From: Candidatus Poribacteria bacterium
GTDB lineage: Bacteria; Poribacteria; WGA-4E; WGA-3G
Reading direction: 5' to 3'
Assembly (NCBI GenBank): GCA_007571355.1
Contig: RKRO01000183.1
Location: 1 to 24,145 of the forward strand
Length of the DNA: 24,145 nucleotides
The position numbers and the translations under genes are program-made. This document shows, piece by piece, positions 1-8,393 of the stretch. Under the pieces are notes generated by a model. It was not told the DNA's origin. It made no database searches and saw only the letters and a program-made list of their open reading frames with translations. Numbering within the stretch: the first letter of the stretch is position 1; every line of letters begins with the position of its first letter.

Positions 1-110
1 TATGATAGAAACCAGCACTGCTATTCCTACACAATGGCAGTGCCGCGTCGATGGTGCTTACGACACCCTCGGCGCACCTCAAAAATGATGAGAGGCTGCC
101 ATCTCAAAAC

Positions 111-287
111 ATGTCCGACGACAATCAGTCTAACACGTTCTGGTATTATCGTCAAACAAAAAAGTTGCGCTACGAAGGAACGAATGCGTTCCCGGTGCAA
201 CACAAAAAACCCGCAGAGCAATACCTCGTCTGTTACGAAGGCAGCATGCGGGGGCGCAAGGTCTACGTAATAAAACCGACCTTGTGA
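111..287 (+). CDS. Possible small hypothetical protein (58 aa)
   Basis: An open frame from ATG 111 to TGA at 285-287 would encode a 58-residue basic protein with a tyrosine-rich, strand-like C-terminal half (YLVCYEGSMRGRKVYVIK). The frame is also open upstream to an ATG at 51. No ribosome binding site precedes either start, and I do not recognise a family. The composition reads more like protein than the competing frames, which is the only support. It could be a remnant of a larger gene, because in-frame stops lie right at the window edge. Treat it as a weak call. Confidence 0.22.
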   Translation: MSDDNQSNTFWYYRQTKKLRYEGTNAFPVQHKKPAEQYLVCYEGSMRGRKVYVIKPTL

Positions 288-332
288 AGTCCAATACTTA
301 ACGCTTGTGAAGGGAGAAGAGCAGCAGACAGA

Positions 333-376
333 CTGAGCTGAGCTGAGCTGAGCTGAGCTGAGCTGAGCTGAGCTGA
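333..376. repeat. (CTGAG)8.8 tandem repeat
   Basis: Eight perfect copies of the pentamer CTGAG plus four bases of a ninth, with no interruptions. It lies in noncoding DNA about 500 bp beyond the stop of the minus-strand PPC-domain gene. Perfect short tandem repeats of this kind are prone to slippage and length variation. Confidence 0.95.
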
Positions 377-676
377 CTGGGGAAATCCGATACGGTATTC
401 AGCAATCGTTTTCTGCTTTTCATCCTTAATTCCTTCTGTAGTGCATCAAACGTTAAGTCTAATTAATTATACACGCTGAAAGATATATTGTCAAGTTAAA
501 TTTTCAAAAAAATGCCTTTTTTTAGCGGTTTTTACCAAAAAAAATCATTTTTTAGTATTATCATTCACATTTACATTAAAAGTATACCACAAATTGGTAT
601 GAATGTCAAATTTATTTTAGGAATTATTGTAAAATCTAAAAATAAATGCACACTTTCAGGAAGACAACCCCCCTAA

Positions 677-694
677 CCCCCCTTATCAGGGGGG
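677..694. repeat. C6/G6 hairpin with CCCCCCTAA lead
   Basis: CCCCCC (677-682), loop TTATCA, GGGGGG (689-694), preceded by another C run at 668-673. It is terminator-like in shape but lacks a T tract on either strand. It may be a dispersed intergenic palindrome rather than a terminator. Confidence 0.5.
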
Positions 695-837
695 AATCAG
701 AGGGACCTCGTTTCGATAGGAGGTGTTTCAATAATTATTGGCTTTACTATATTGGTTATCGGTAATGTTTTTGAAGTTTTTACGTAAAATTCGGTTCGGT
801 TTCGGTTAAGGAATCGAAAATACCGAGCGTGCGGAAG

Positions 838-858
838 GGCGGGGTTACAAACCCCGCC
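838..858 (-). terminator. Perfect 9-bp hairpin after the PPC-domain gene
   Basis: GGCGGGGTT (838-846), loop ACA, AACCCCGCC (850-858): nine perfect pairs, starting 24 bases beyond the TAA of the minus-strand gene that ends at 883. The position suits a transcription end point. No clear T run follows on the minus strand, so it may stop transcription weakly, protect the mRNA 3' end, or simply be a dispersed palindromic repeat. Confidence 0.45.
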
Positions 859-882
859 TGCAAAAATGAATAACAGTTCGCT

Positions 883-3800
883 TTAATTGCCACCGAGTTG
901 CTCGTCTGGATTCGTATCTGGACGGCTGCCGAGCCAAAGTTTGATAGCAGGGCTGCTCGCTACAACCCGTTGACCGACAGACGCATTAACGACAACGGTA
1001 TACGGACGCGTCTGCTGTGCCCCGATGAACGGATTCCGACGCAACTCATTATTACCAGCCGTAACAATGTTTGGGATAAGCCTTAGCGTCGCTTCTGGCT
1101 GATTGCCTCGGAGTAGGGTGTTTTGTCGTTGGAGCCGCACCCCGAAGGGCAGCCCGACAGCGGTCAGATTCAGGTTCTGCCGATTGCCACCTTGCCTATC
1201 CACTGTGACGATAATATCAATCGGGGCATCGGGAGTTACGACGATCTCCTCCAATTGTGTGAATAAAACAATGGGTGAGGTCTCCGTAACGCTGACAACA
1301 ACGCTTTCGCGTTCGACCGTCTGATCGTTGTTCTGAATGCGATAGATTTCAACGGGGGTTGCTGCGCGACGGTATTCGTTACCGGCAGCAGTGGTGACGG
1401 AACCGACAACTTCAACGACACGATGCTCAAGTTCGGCATCGGGTGCAGCGGTCAGTGTAATATATCCTTGCGTTGTACCCGCACCGGAGAGAATCGCGCT
1501 CTCACTTGCTGTAATACCGGGGGGTAAATTCTCGACAGAGAGGCGTATTGGCTCTGTAAATCCGACACGACGTTGGAGTGCCACGTTCAACAAGACGGTG
1601 CCGCCGCGTCCGATATTTGGGTTATCCGGTGTTACGGAGATAGCAAAATCCGGTTTCGTTGGACGGGCATCCAAATGATAGACGTATCCCGCGCCGCCGT
1701 TTCCAGAAATGTCCTCAATTCTGACAGCATACTCACCCGGTTGATTGAAGCTGTAATCAATAATAGCGTTGCGCCTGCCCCCGATACCAGCATTATTTGC
1801 CAATACGCGTCCGTTTGCATCCAGCAAGGTGAGAGAAGGGCTCAACGGTGAGTTTAGGCTTTCTGCGGAGGCAGTGATTGAATAGCCCCCTATATCTGCG
1901 AAAAACCCCCACGGCCCATAGCCATTCGTAACCTTGACAAGAATCTTGTTTCTGCCTTTAGCGACAGGCAGTTGAATGACATCATCAGCACGGCGGAGGG
2001 GGCGGTGGACGTATTTACTGAAAACGAGTTTATCGTTCACCCATATCTTGATAGTATCATCGGAACCGAGAGATAAGAGATAGTTCTGATCTCGGTCGGA
2101 TTCGAGGTAGGTCAAGGCATAACCTGTGACATCGTCTTCAGGGACATTTGAGAAAACATTCTCACCCCTGCGATTGGTTTTATACCATCCGATTTTTCGA
2201 CCGCCTTTGCCGATGTATTCTTTTTCAAGATCAATCTCTGTTTCAGGAGGGTAGACAGTGTCAAAACCTTTTTCATCAACGTTATCAAACGGGAAGATGA
2301 CCCACCACGGGCCGAGGCTTGTGCCCTCCGAAATCGTAAAGCGGTAGTAATCGACTTCGCTCGGTTCAGAGATACGTCCGCTAATCGCGCCAGGTGTCGT
2401 GATGTGTTGCGCATATTCGAGTTGGCGTGCGATGAGTCCACCTAAGCGTTCGGCTTCTTGGGCAACGAAAGCGATAATACGATCGCGTTGCGTGTTTGTA
2501 ATGTCGGCGTTCTCTTTATTCGCCATACGTGTAATGGTGTTTGCCCATTCCTCAGTAGAGAGGGCGCGATTGCCCGGTGAACGGAGTTCATGGCAGGCAC
2601 TACACTTGGTTTCAAAAAGGATTTCGGATTCTGAGGACTGTGCTGTGGCATTCTGCGGGGCATTCTCGTCTGGCGAAGTCTGAAGTTTAACATCTTCTTC
2701 TACAGTTTCGGGGTTCGCGTTGACCATGAAGGGAAAGATACCATACGGCGTACGCAGCTGTTTGAGACCGGGTTGATCATCTGCTGTCAACTTGACCTGC
2801 CACTCTGTTTCTGGCAGATTTTCACCACCGATAACGCAGGAAACAATATTCGTTTTCGGAGGCGATGGCGGGCCGTAGGATACGTGATCGGTTTTTTGGG
2901 TGGCGCGTGCATCATCCATATTTCCCTGAGGCAGCGTTCCACCAGCCGGGAAAAGATAGGTATTGTATGGAAGTACACCCCCCGTTAAGCGGTAAACGGC
3001 ATCCGGATTGCCGCGATGTAGCAGATCTCGGATACGGAGGAGATAGGGACCGTCGGCAGGAAGTGTTACATCAATGAGCGGATCGAGACTATAGAAACCG
3101 TTACTGCGTGCGATTTCGACACCGTCCGCGCTGAACACAGAAATCGTTGGATTAAAAAATTGCTGGCTGACGTTGTTAAGACGATAGGCTTTGACGCTGA
3201 ATACACAACGTTGTCCTTTCGTGCCTTCAAAGACATAATAATCTTCGTCGCCCCCAGGGTTAACAACCCCGTTGATGAGGGTTGGCAGTTGAATACTGGT
3301 TGCAGATCCTGGGGCATTATTGGATTCAGTTTCAATAACATTCGCGGTATGGCTGACTTCAAAGGGCCATGCGGTAGAGGTGCCGTGTTTACCGACAATC
3401 CGAACTTCTCGAAACCCGATGGGGGCATCAGGAGCAATAGATAATTCGGCGGTTAACCCGGCATTCGCCCGGGCTGCGGATACAAGATACTCTTCGATTT
3501 TCGTCTGCGCGTCGGCACTAATCTCTGCCCCTTTCTCCGTAATCATCCGCTGAACAGTCGCTTTCCACTGCGCGGGTGTCATTGATCTGTTGCTCGGAGA
3601 TCGGAGCTCGTGGCACTGTCCACAATTTGCCTCAAAGATGGGTTTATGGGTATTATCAACTTCACCACCAGCAGGATGAAGTTGCGCAGTAATCCCGGAC
3701 TCACCTTCGATAATGACTTCGCGCGCCTCATCCAAATCGGACCCTTGGATAGCGATCTCAACAGTTGTTCCGGGTTGTCCGCCTGCTGGAAATAGGGAAT

Positions 3801-3927
3801 TGAGTCGCGGTGTCCCTTGCGCATACGTAGGTAACGTAAGAAAAATAAAGAGCAGTGCGAAAAATGTTTGGCGTATACATGCAAGACCATATCGTCTCGC
3901 GAAAACGGACATCGTATCGGTACGCAT
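883..3927 (-). CDS. Secreted PPC-domain protein with two c-type heme motifs
   Basis: A 1014-residue exported protein. I chose ATG 3927 because GGAGG lies about 8 bases upstream and a signal peptide follows (positive N-terminus, FFALLFIFLTLPTYA, cleavage near residue 37). An upstream in-frame TTG at 3942 overlaps that ribosome site and is rejected. Domains in order: an IPT-like strand region (about 40-90); a heme-binding CGQCH (102-106) followed by ELRSPxNR and a possible Met ligand; a PPC-type domain (about 198-315); a second CSACH (442-446) with the same ELRSPxNR...W...RM pattern; a beta-rich PA14-like or glycosidase-associated region (about 540-690); another PPC-like segment (about 695-755); and two immunoglobulin-like C-terminal domains. 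The CxxCH motifs predict two covalent hemes, so it probably acts in the periplasm or on the surface. It lies downstream of DUF1501 and WD40 genes on the same strand. Its substrate is unknown. Confidence 0.85.
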   Translation of the reverse strand: MRTDTMSVFARRYGLACIRQTFFALLFIFLTLPTYAQGTPRLNSLFPAGGQPGTTVEIAIQGSDLDEAREVIIEGESGITAQLHPAGGEVDNTHKPIFEANCGQCHELRSPSNRSMTPAQWKATVQRMITEKGAEISADAQTKIEEYLVSAARANAGLTAELSIAPDAPIGFREVRIVGKHGTSTAWPFEVSHTANVIETESNNAPGSATSIQLPTLINGVVNPGGDEDYYVFEGTKGQRCVFSVKAYRLNNVSQQFFNPTISVFSADGVEIARSNGFYSLDPLIDVTLPADGPYLLRIRDLLHRGNPDAVYRLTGGVLPYNTYLFPAGGTLPQGNMDDARATQKTDHVSYGPPSPPKTNIVSCVIGGENLPETEWQVKLTADDQPGLKQLRTPYGIFPFMVNANPETVEEDVKLQTSPDENAPQNATAQSSESEILFETKCSACHELRSPGNRALSTEEWANTITRMANKENADITNTQRDRIIAFVAQEAERLGGLIARQLEYAQHITTPGAISGRISEPSEVDYYRFTISEGTSLGPWWVIFPFDNVDEKGFDTVYPPETEIDLEKEYIGKGGRKIGWYKTNRRGENVFSNVPEDDVTGYALTYLESDRDQNYLLSLGSDDTIKIWVNDKLVFSKYVHRPLRRADDVIQLPVAKGRNKILVKVTNGYGPWGFFADIGGYSITASAESLNSPLSPSLTLLDANGRVLANNAGIGGRRNAIIDYSFNQPGEYAVRIEDISGNGGAGYVYHLDARPTKPDFAISVTPDNPNIGRGGTVLLNVALQRRVGFTEPIRLSVENLPPGITASESAILSGAGTTQGYITLTAAPDAELEHRVVEVVGSVTTAAGNEYRRAATPVEIYRIQNNDQTVERESVVVSVTETSPIVLFTQLEEIVVTPDAPIDIIVTVDRQGGNRQNLNLTAVGLPFGVRLQRQNTLLRGNQPEATLRLIPNIVTAGNNELRRNPFIGAQQTRPYTVVVNASVGQRVVASSPAIKLWLGSRPDTNPDEQLGGN

Positions 3928-3950
3928 CGTAACATCCTCCAAAAATTTCT

Positions 3951-3970
3951 AATTTTCCTTGCGGTTCGGT
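3951..3970. repeat. 20-bp repeat, copy 1
   Basis: The 20-base word AATTTTCCTTGCGGTTCGGT lies just upstream of the minus-strand PPC gene. It recurs identically at 9172-9191, just upstream of prcA. Read in the direction of transcription it is ACCGAACCGCAAGGAAAATT, so the AAGGA at its end could act as, or mimic, a ribosome binding site. Confidence 0.85.
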
Positions 3971-4139
3971 AAGAGTGCTTTTGTCTAAACGCCGCTTTCC
4001 GTATATCTGGTTGCCCTGTGTTATGCTTGGGCTTCCAATTTCTGGTGAAAGCACTGAAAGCCAGACAACGTTTGACATGGATTCTTTAAGGGGTTTATTG
4101 TCCAAATTGGGTTGGTTGACCGTAAGGTAAATTTTAAAA

Positions 4140-5231
4140 TTAGAACTCCTGTGTTAAGGCGCGCCTACGGAGATTCCAGAGCCGTACTTTTCCATCTCGC
4201 CCGCCTGCTGCAACGGACTCGCCATCTGGGCTGAATTTAACAGCGTAAACAGCATCCGTTGGTTCATCAAAAGTGCGGTAGCGGTTTCCTGATCGGATAT
4301 TCCAGATAATTACTGAAGTGTCTGCGCTACCCGAGGCAATCATCGCCGCCTGATTGTTACCCCTTAGTGAGACGAGTGCTGTATCAACGCTGTAAACCGC
4401 TCCTTGATGCCCGTTGTATTCGCGAACGAGGGCACCGGTCATCTCCAATGAACGCTGATCGACAGGAATCTCCTCACCTCCTTCAGTCGGTGTAACGCGC
4501 CAGGTACGAACAGTATTGTCTGCAGAACCGGAAACTATTACATCCTCATCAACTGAATAGGCGAGACTATAAACAGCGTCATCATTCGCATCAAAGTTCA
4601 CCAAAACGTTGAAAGTTTCTGGGTTCCATATTTTTATCGTTTTATCTTCACTACCCGTGATAAAGTATGTACCGCGCGGGTGATACAAGGTACAAAGGAC
4701 TCTCCCAACGTGTTGGGTCAACCACTTCGCCTGTTTGTCTATAAGTTCCTCAGTATTTTCAAGGTGTTTCACATCTATGACCGCGCTGAATTCATCCATG
4801 CTGGCTGTGAGCAGCGTTTTGTTCCCTGGGCTCAGCGCCATAGATTCAATGGTATCCGCATGAATCTCGAAACTTTTTATCAGTTCTTCGGAGGCGACAT
4901 CCCAAATTCGTATTTCGCCGCTTTGTGCGGGAATACCACCGCCTGCATAGAGCCTTAGCGGGGCTGCTGGGTCTGCGTGTGCAAACTTGAGGCATCGTAC
5001 CTCACCCGCGTGGGGTTCATAGACGTGAAGAACACGTTGCGTCTCCAGATCCCAGAGTTCAACCCACTGATACTTCCCCACAGCAAGCATTTTTCCATCT
5101 GGGCTAAATTCGAGTGCCCAGATGGGCGACGGCGGTTGGTCGGCAAAACCGATAGGTATTGCGAAAACAGTGCAGAGCACCGTCACCAGGACCCCTATGT
5201 TATGAAGGATAATAAGAGAGATACGAAACAT
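4140..5231 (-). CDS. Secreted WD40-repeat beta-propeller protein
   Basis: A 363-residue protein with an N-terminal signal segment (hydrophobic LIILHNIGVLVTVLCTVFAIPIGFA, residues about 5-30) followed by seven WD40-type repeats that fill the chain, ending in WDLE, WDVA, VIDVK, WNPE, WRV, WNIR and WNLR. Seven repeats are what a closed propeller needs, so the protein looks complete. WD40 propellers are binding scaffolds without catalysis, and this one should act outside the cytoplasm. No strong ribosome site precedes ATG 5231. It lies 131 bp downstream of the DUF1501 gene and 212 bp upstream of the heme-PPC gene, all on one strand. Secreted WD40, DUF1501 and PPC or cytochrome proteins commonly co-occur in Planctomycetes-like genomes. 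The partner it binds cannot be read from the sequence. Confidence 0.88.
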   Translation of the reverse strand: MFRISLIILHNIGVLVTVLCTVFAIPIGFADQPPSPIWALEFSPDGKMLAVGKYQWVELWDLETQRVLHVYEPHAGEVRCLKFAHADPAAPLRLYAGGGIPAQSGEIRIWDVASEELIKSFEIHADTIESMALSPGNKTLLTASMDEFSAVIDVKHLENTEELIDKQAKWLTQHVGRVLCTLYHPRGTYFITGSEDKTIKIWNPETFNVLVNFDANDDAVYSLAYSVDEDVIVSGSADNTVRTWRVTPTEGGEEIPVDQRSLEMTGALVREYNGHQGAVYSVDTALVSLRGNNQAAMIASGSADTSVIIWNIRSGNRYRTFDEPTDAVYAVKFSPDGESVAAGGRDGKVRLWNLRRRALTQEF

Positions 5232-5301
5232 GGCATCTATTTTTTCGTTATGGATTATCCGTTAAAAGGTTACGGAAGGTACACAGAATCTAAATTTAAC
5301 G

Positions 5302-5342
5302 TTGACCATCAATTCAGCTAAGCAGCACGAATTGATGGTCAA
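5302..5342. repeat. Perfect 14-bp inverted repeat between DUF1501 and WD40 genes
   Basis: TTGACCATCAATTC (5302-5315) pairs perfectly with GAATTGATGGTCAA (5329-5342) around a 13-base loop. It sits in the 131-bp spacer after the DUF1501 stop. There is no T run on the minus strand, so it may be an attenuating or mRNA-stabilising hairpin, or a protein-binding dyad, rather than a classic terminator. Confidence 0.8.
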
Positions 5343-5362
5343 AACTGGGAACTGATAATTAT

Positions 5363-6703
5363 CTAAGCGAGGACACCGCGAATCGGTCTACCTCCGCGTG
5401 AGAGGACGATTCGGACTCCATCCGGTGACTCAAGATTCTGATTGTAGTCGATGCCGAGTGATTGATAGAGTGTCGCTGACAAGTCCTCCGGACGGACGGG
5501 TGTTTCCGCAGGTTCCATACCGAGCGGATCTGAAGCACCTATAACTTGTCCACCTTGGACACCGCCGCCGGCTAACATAATTGAGAAGACCCGTGAATGG
5601 TGGTCACGTCCGGCGTTTCTGTTAATAACAGGCGTTCTGCCGAACTCACCCATAGCAATAACGAGGGTGCTCTCCAACAAGCCCCGATCATTCAGATCTG
5701 AGATTAACGTTGCCATTGTCTGATCGAAAGTGTTGAGTTTCCCTGGCAAAGATGAGAAGATACTGTTGTGGTTATCCCATCCGCCGTTGCTGACGGTAAC
5801 GAAGTTAACGCCTGCTTCGACCAGCCTTCTGGCGAGGAGGCAGCTTTGTCCGAAAGTGTCGCGTCGGTATGCATCGCGCGTTTTATCGGGTTCGGTTTTA
5901 AGGTCAAATGCAGCGCGCGCGTCAGCAGAACTCATGAGATTATAGGCTGACGTATAGAAGTTGTCAACGGCTTCAGCGGCCGGGTTACCCGTTTCGTATT
6001 TCTTGAAGGCGGCATCAACGGCTTGCCGTAAAGACCGGCGCCGTTCCACGCGTTCAAAAGAGACACCGTTTGGGGGTTGTAAGTCTCGAACTTTGAAGTT
6101 CTTGCTTGCCGGATTTCCGCCAGGCGAGAAGGGTGCAAGTGAGGCACCCAAGAACCCGCCGCCACCATAAGCGACGGGGGCTGGTACAGAGATGTACGGC
6201 GGTAAAGCACTCCGCTGCTCTTTGAGTTTAGAAATAACAGCCCCGTAACCAGGCACAGCAAAACCGGGTAAGGGTTGATAACCTGTCATCATATAATGTG
6301 TTCCGCGCTCATGCGCTGCCTCAGGAGAGGTCATTGACCGGATGATGCAGAGTTTATCGGTCTGCTGTGCGAGTTTCGGGAGGTGTTCACTAATTTGGAT
6401 ACCGTTTACGTTTGTTGCCATCGGTTTGAAAAGCCCGCGAATTTCTTCAGGTGCGTCCGGTTTGAGATCCCACATGTCAAGATGGCTTGGGCCACCACCT
6501 AACCAAACAAGAATAACGGACGTTGCAGTGCCGGTAGAAGTTTTTGGCGTACTTACGCTTGCTTCTACGGCGGTAGCCGCTTGTGCTTTAAGTCGGAACA
6601 AGTCCGTAAGACTCAACCCGAACAAACCGAGTGCGCCGGCTTTAAGAAAGTCTCGACGGTAAAATCCTTCACAATCCGTGTGGGTACATCTGTCTTTAGC
6701 CAT
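5363..6703 (-). CDS. DUF1501 family protein, Tat-exported
   Basis: A 446-residue member of the DUF1501 family (alkaline phosphatase/sulfatase-like fold). A twin-arginine signal is visible (YRRDFLKAG, residues 15-23, then a hydrophobic stretch), predicting folded export by Tat. Conserved blocks: GGGPSHLDMWD (69-79), HERGTHYMMTG (131-141), GGWDNH (307-312), GEFGRTP (352-358) and GRDHH (365-369). The Asp and His residues in these blocks are those expected to hold metals in the fold. ATG 6703 is supported by AAGGAG seven bases upstream. Enzymatic activity of the family is not established. In Planctomycetes such genes usually pair with DUF1549/DUF1553 cytochrome-like genes; here the nearby heme protein is of the PPC type. 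It starts 88 bp after the PafA stop, so it could be read through from the proteasome operon. Confidence 0.92.
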   Translation of the reverse strand: MAKDRCTHTDCEGFYRRDFLKAGALGLFGLSLTDLFRLKAQAATAVEASVSTPKTSTGTATSVILVWLGGGPSHLDMWDLKPDAPEEIRGLFKPMATNVNGIQISEHLPKLAQQTDKLCIIRSMTSPEAAHERGTHYMMTGYQPLPGFAVPGYGAVISKLKEQRSALPPYISVPAPVAYGGGGFLGASLAPFSPGGNPASKNFKVRDLQPPNGVSFERVERRRSLRQAVDAAFKKYETGNPAAEAVDNFYTSAYNLMSSADARAAFDLKTEPDKTRDAYRRDTFGQSCLLARRLVEAGVNFVTVSNGGWDNHNSIFSSLPGKLNTFDQTMATLISDLNDRGLLESTLVIAMGEFGRTPVINRNAGRDHHSRVFSIMLAGGGVQGGQVIGASDPLGMEPAETPVRPEDLSATLYQSLGIDYNQNLESPDGVRIVLSRGGRPIRGVLA

Positions 6704-6791
6704 GGTTTTCTCCTTGTGCTACAGATTCGCGTGAGGTTTGTCGGTTGTCTGTTAAATTCAGCCGATCTTATCACGCTATAGAGACCACGCA

Positions 6792-8234
6792 TCAATTTCG
6801 CGTGGGGCGTTTTCGCAGCTTCTTCATCCACCTCTGCGCTTTCGCGATATTGGTGTCAAACGGTTCTTTCATTTCAAAATATTCTGTATGTCCTGCGTAG
6901 ATTTGATGCCAATCGACGATACAAGGCATCCGATTTTGTGTAAGGGTTCGCATGAGGAAGGATCGCACTTTTGCGCGCGTATCCTGTGGTGCATTCTCAA
7001 TCGCATGGTCAATTTGTTCATCAGTGATAACACGCTCCATCTGCCCCTGCGCTTGCAGTACGTAGTAGAGCCCGCTTTCTGTATGAATATTATGATACGC
7101 TAAATCTTGGCTTTTAATCCACGGATCATCCCAATCAAGTTTCTCTTCATCGATAAAGGCCTCAAGCATCCATTTTTTTGCAGCCCAATCAACACGGGGG
7201 ATGACATTTTCCCAGCCCGCCTCCAGATCGTCAAGTATAGATTCCCATGCAGCAAGGATCCATTGGGTTTCCTGATCCCGTTCAGTGATAAAAGACTGAA
7301 CAAAGTTGAGGTATTCTCGTTGTAAATCGACGGCAGCAATTGTTTTTCCGGATTTAAGTTCAATGCGCCAGTTAAAAGTATTATCTCGGGAGATGTGTCT
7401 AATTGCGTATACTGGATCAGCGAGTTCAAAACCGGGAAGCGGTAGTTTTTGCCCGTGTATTTCATAGAATTCTTCAATCGCTGTGAGCAGTAGGGCAGTT
7501 GTGCCAACCTTTAGTGCGGTGGCGTATTCCGACATATTAGAATCGCCGACGAGGAGATGGAGGCGACGGTATTTTGTGTAATCGCTGAGCGGTTCGTCGC
7601 GTGTGTTTATAATCGCACGGCTGAATTGGATCCACTCATAAATTTCGGTAACAATGTGATCCGCGCGTTGTGAGATTTGATAATCGCGTTGCTCATTTAG
7701 TTCCGACTGAAAATCGCCGAATTCAATCATCTCATCATAAACCCCGACTCTGCCGGCACCCGCGTAAATTTGACGGGTAACGAAAAACGGCATGAGCGTT
7801 GGGATGACGACCTTATAAAACGGCACAGCCCGGTTAATTTGGAAGTTTTCATGACATCCAAAGGTTGCGCCCGTAAAATGATCGATATTGTTCTTGAAGA
7901 ATGTTGTCGGCCACCCAGTATCCCTGAGGATGTCGTTGATGATGCGCTCAATGGCTTTATCGTATGCAACAAGATCAAAGAGCGTTCCGCATTCTGGGGT
8001 CGCATATTCCAGGTGCCCCATATCAATGTAGAGTCTACCGCCATTGAACAGAAATCCACCGTTCCCGGGCGGTTCACCCCAATCGCGATAGTGAATATCA
8101 CGAAGGCCGAGTTCTAAGACATCGAAGACGTAATCTCGAACGCGGGCTGCGACTCCCTCTGAGGTGCCGCGAATCCGTTCGGTATCTGTCAGACATCCAA
8201 ATTCGGTTTCGATTCCAAAAATGCGTTTGTTCAT
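6792..8234 (-). CDS. UBact (Pup-type) protein ligase PafA
   Basis: A 480-residue carboxylate-amine ligase of the PafA/Dop family. It should use ATP to activate the C-terminal glutamate of UBact and join it to substrate lysines in the cytoplasm. Visible motifs: GIETEFG (7-13, metal/ATP site), LYIDMGHLEY (68-77) with D71 at the catalytic-base position, KNNID...GATFGCHEN (114-130), RQIYAGAGRVG (154-164), NTRDEP and VGDSNMSEYATALKVGT. The C-terminal region (VDWHQIYAGH...PFDTNIAKAQRWMKKL) matches the PafA-specific end and not Dop, which decides the assignment. Two oddities: about a dozen extra residues before the NGGRLY strand (about 44-62), and GHLEY where Mycobacterium PafA has GSHPEY. ATG 8234 has no clear ribosome site. 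It is the last gene of the six-gene proteasome set. Confidence 0.93.
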   Translation of the reverse strand: MNKRIFGIETEFGCLTDTERIRGTSEGVAARVRDYVFDVLELGLRDIHYRDWGEPPGNGGFLFNGGRLYIDMGHLEYATPECGTLFDLVAYDKAIERIINDILRDTGWPTTFFKNNIDHFTGATFGCHENFQINRAVPFYKVVIPTLMPFFVTRQIYAGAGRVGVYDEMIEFGDFQSELNEQRDYQISQRADHIVTEIYEWIQFSRAIINTRDEPLSDYTKYRRLHLLVGDSNMSEYATALKVGTTALLLTAIEEFYEIHGQKLPLPGFELADPVYAIRHISRDNTFNWRIELKSGKTIAAVDLQREYLNFVQSFITERDQETQWILAAWESILDDLEAGWENVIPRVDWAAKKWMLEAFIDEEKLDWDDPWIKSQDLAYHNIHTESGLYYVLQAQGQMERVITDEQIDHAIENAPQDTRAKVRSFLMRTLTQNRMPCIVDWHQIYAGHTEYFEMKEPFDTNIAKAQRWMKKLRKRPTRN

Positions 8235-8393
8235 TTTTTATCGTCGTCCGTACTCGGTTAAAAAGATTCCCTGTGGCAGTGGCAGGAAAGGTAACAGCCA
8301 CGAGGCTTTAACCGAAATTCGATAACCATTCTTCTGAGAACTGAAAGCGCAGCGTACCGACAACCAGCCCTCTGACATCTATTCCGCCGATAA

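Larger units (their letters stand above)
1..882. other. Gene-poor left region
   Basis: I see no convincing gene in most of this stretch. It holds a possible small ORF (111-287), a (CTGAG)n tandem repeat (333-376), an AT-rich block with A and T runs (about 455-660), a C6/G6 hairpin (677-694), a short purely repetitive TTCGGTTCGGTTTCGGTTAAGG tract near 790-811, and a perfect 9-bp hairpin just after the stop codon of the first minus-strand gene. No tRNA or rRNA was recognised. The mixture of low complexity and hairpins looks like ordinary intergenic DNA. Confidence 0.6.

Noticed and set aside
333..376. Tandem repeat as a CRISPR array
   Set aside because: The unit is five bases with no spacers, and no cas genes are present in the window.
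3928..3942. Upstream TTG start for the heme-PPC gene
   Set aside because: The TTG codon overlaps the GGAGG that serves the ATG at 3927, and the signal peptide fits the ATG start.
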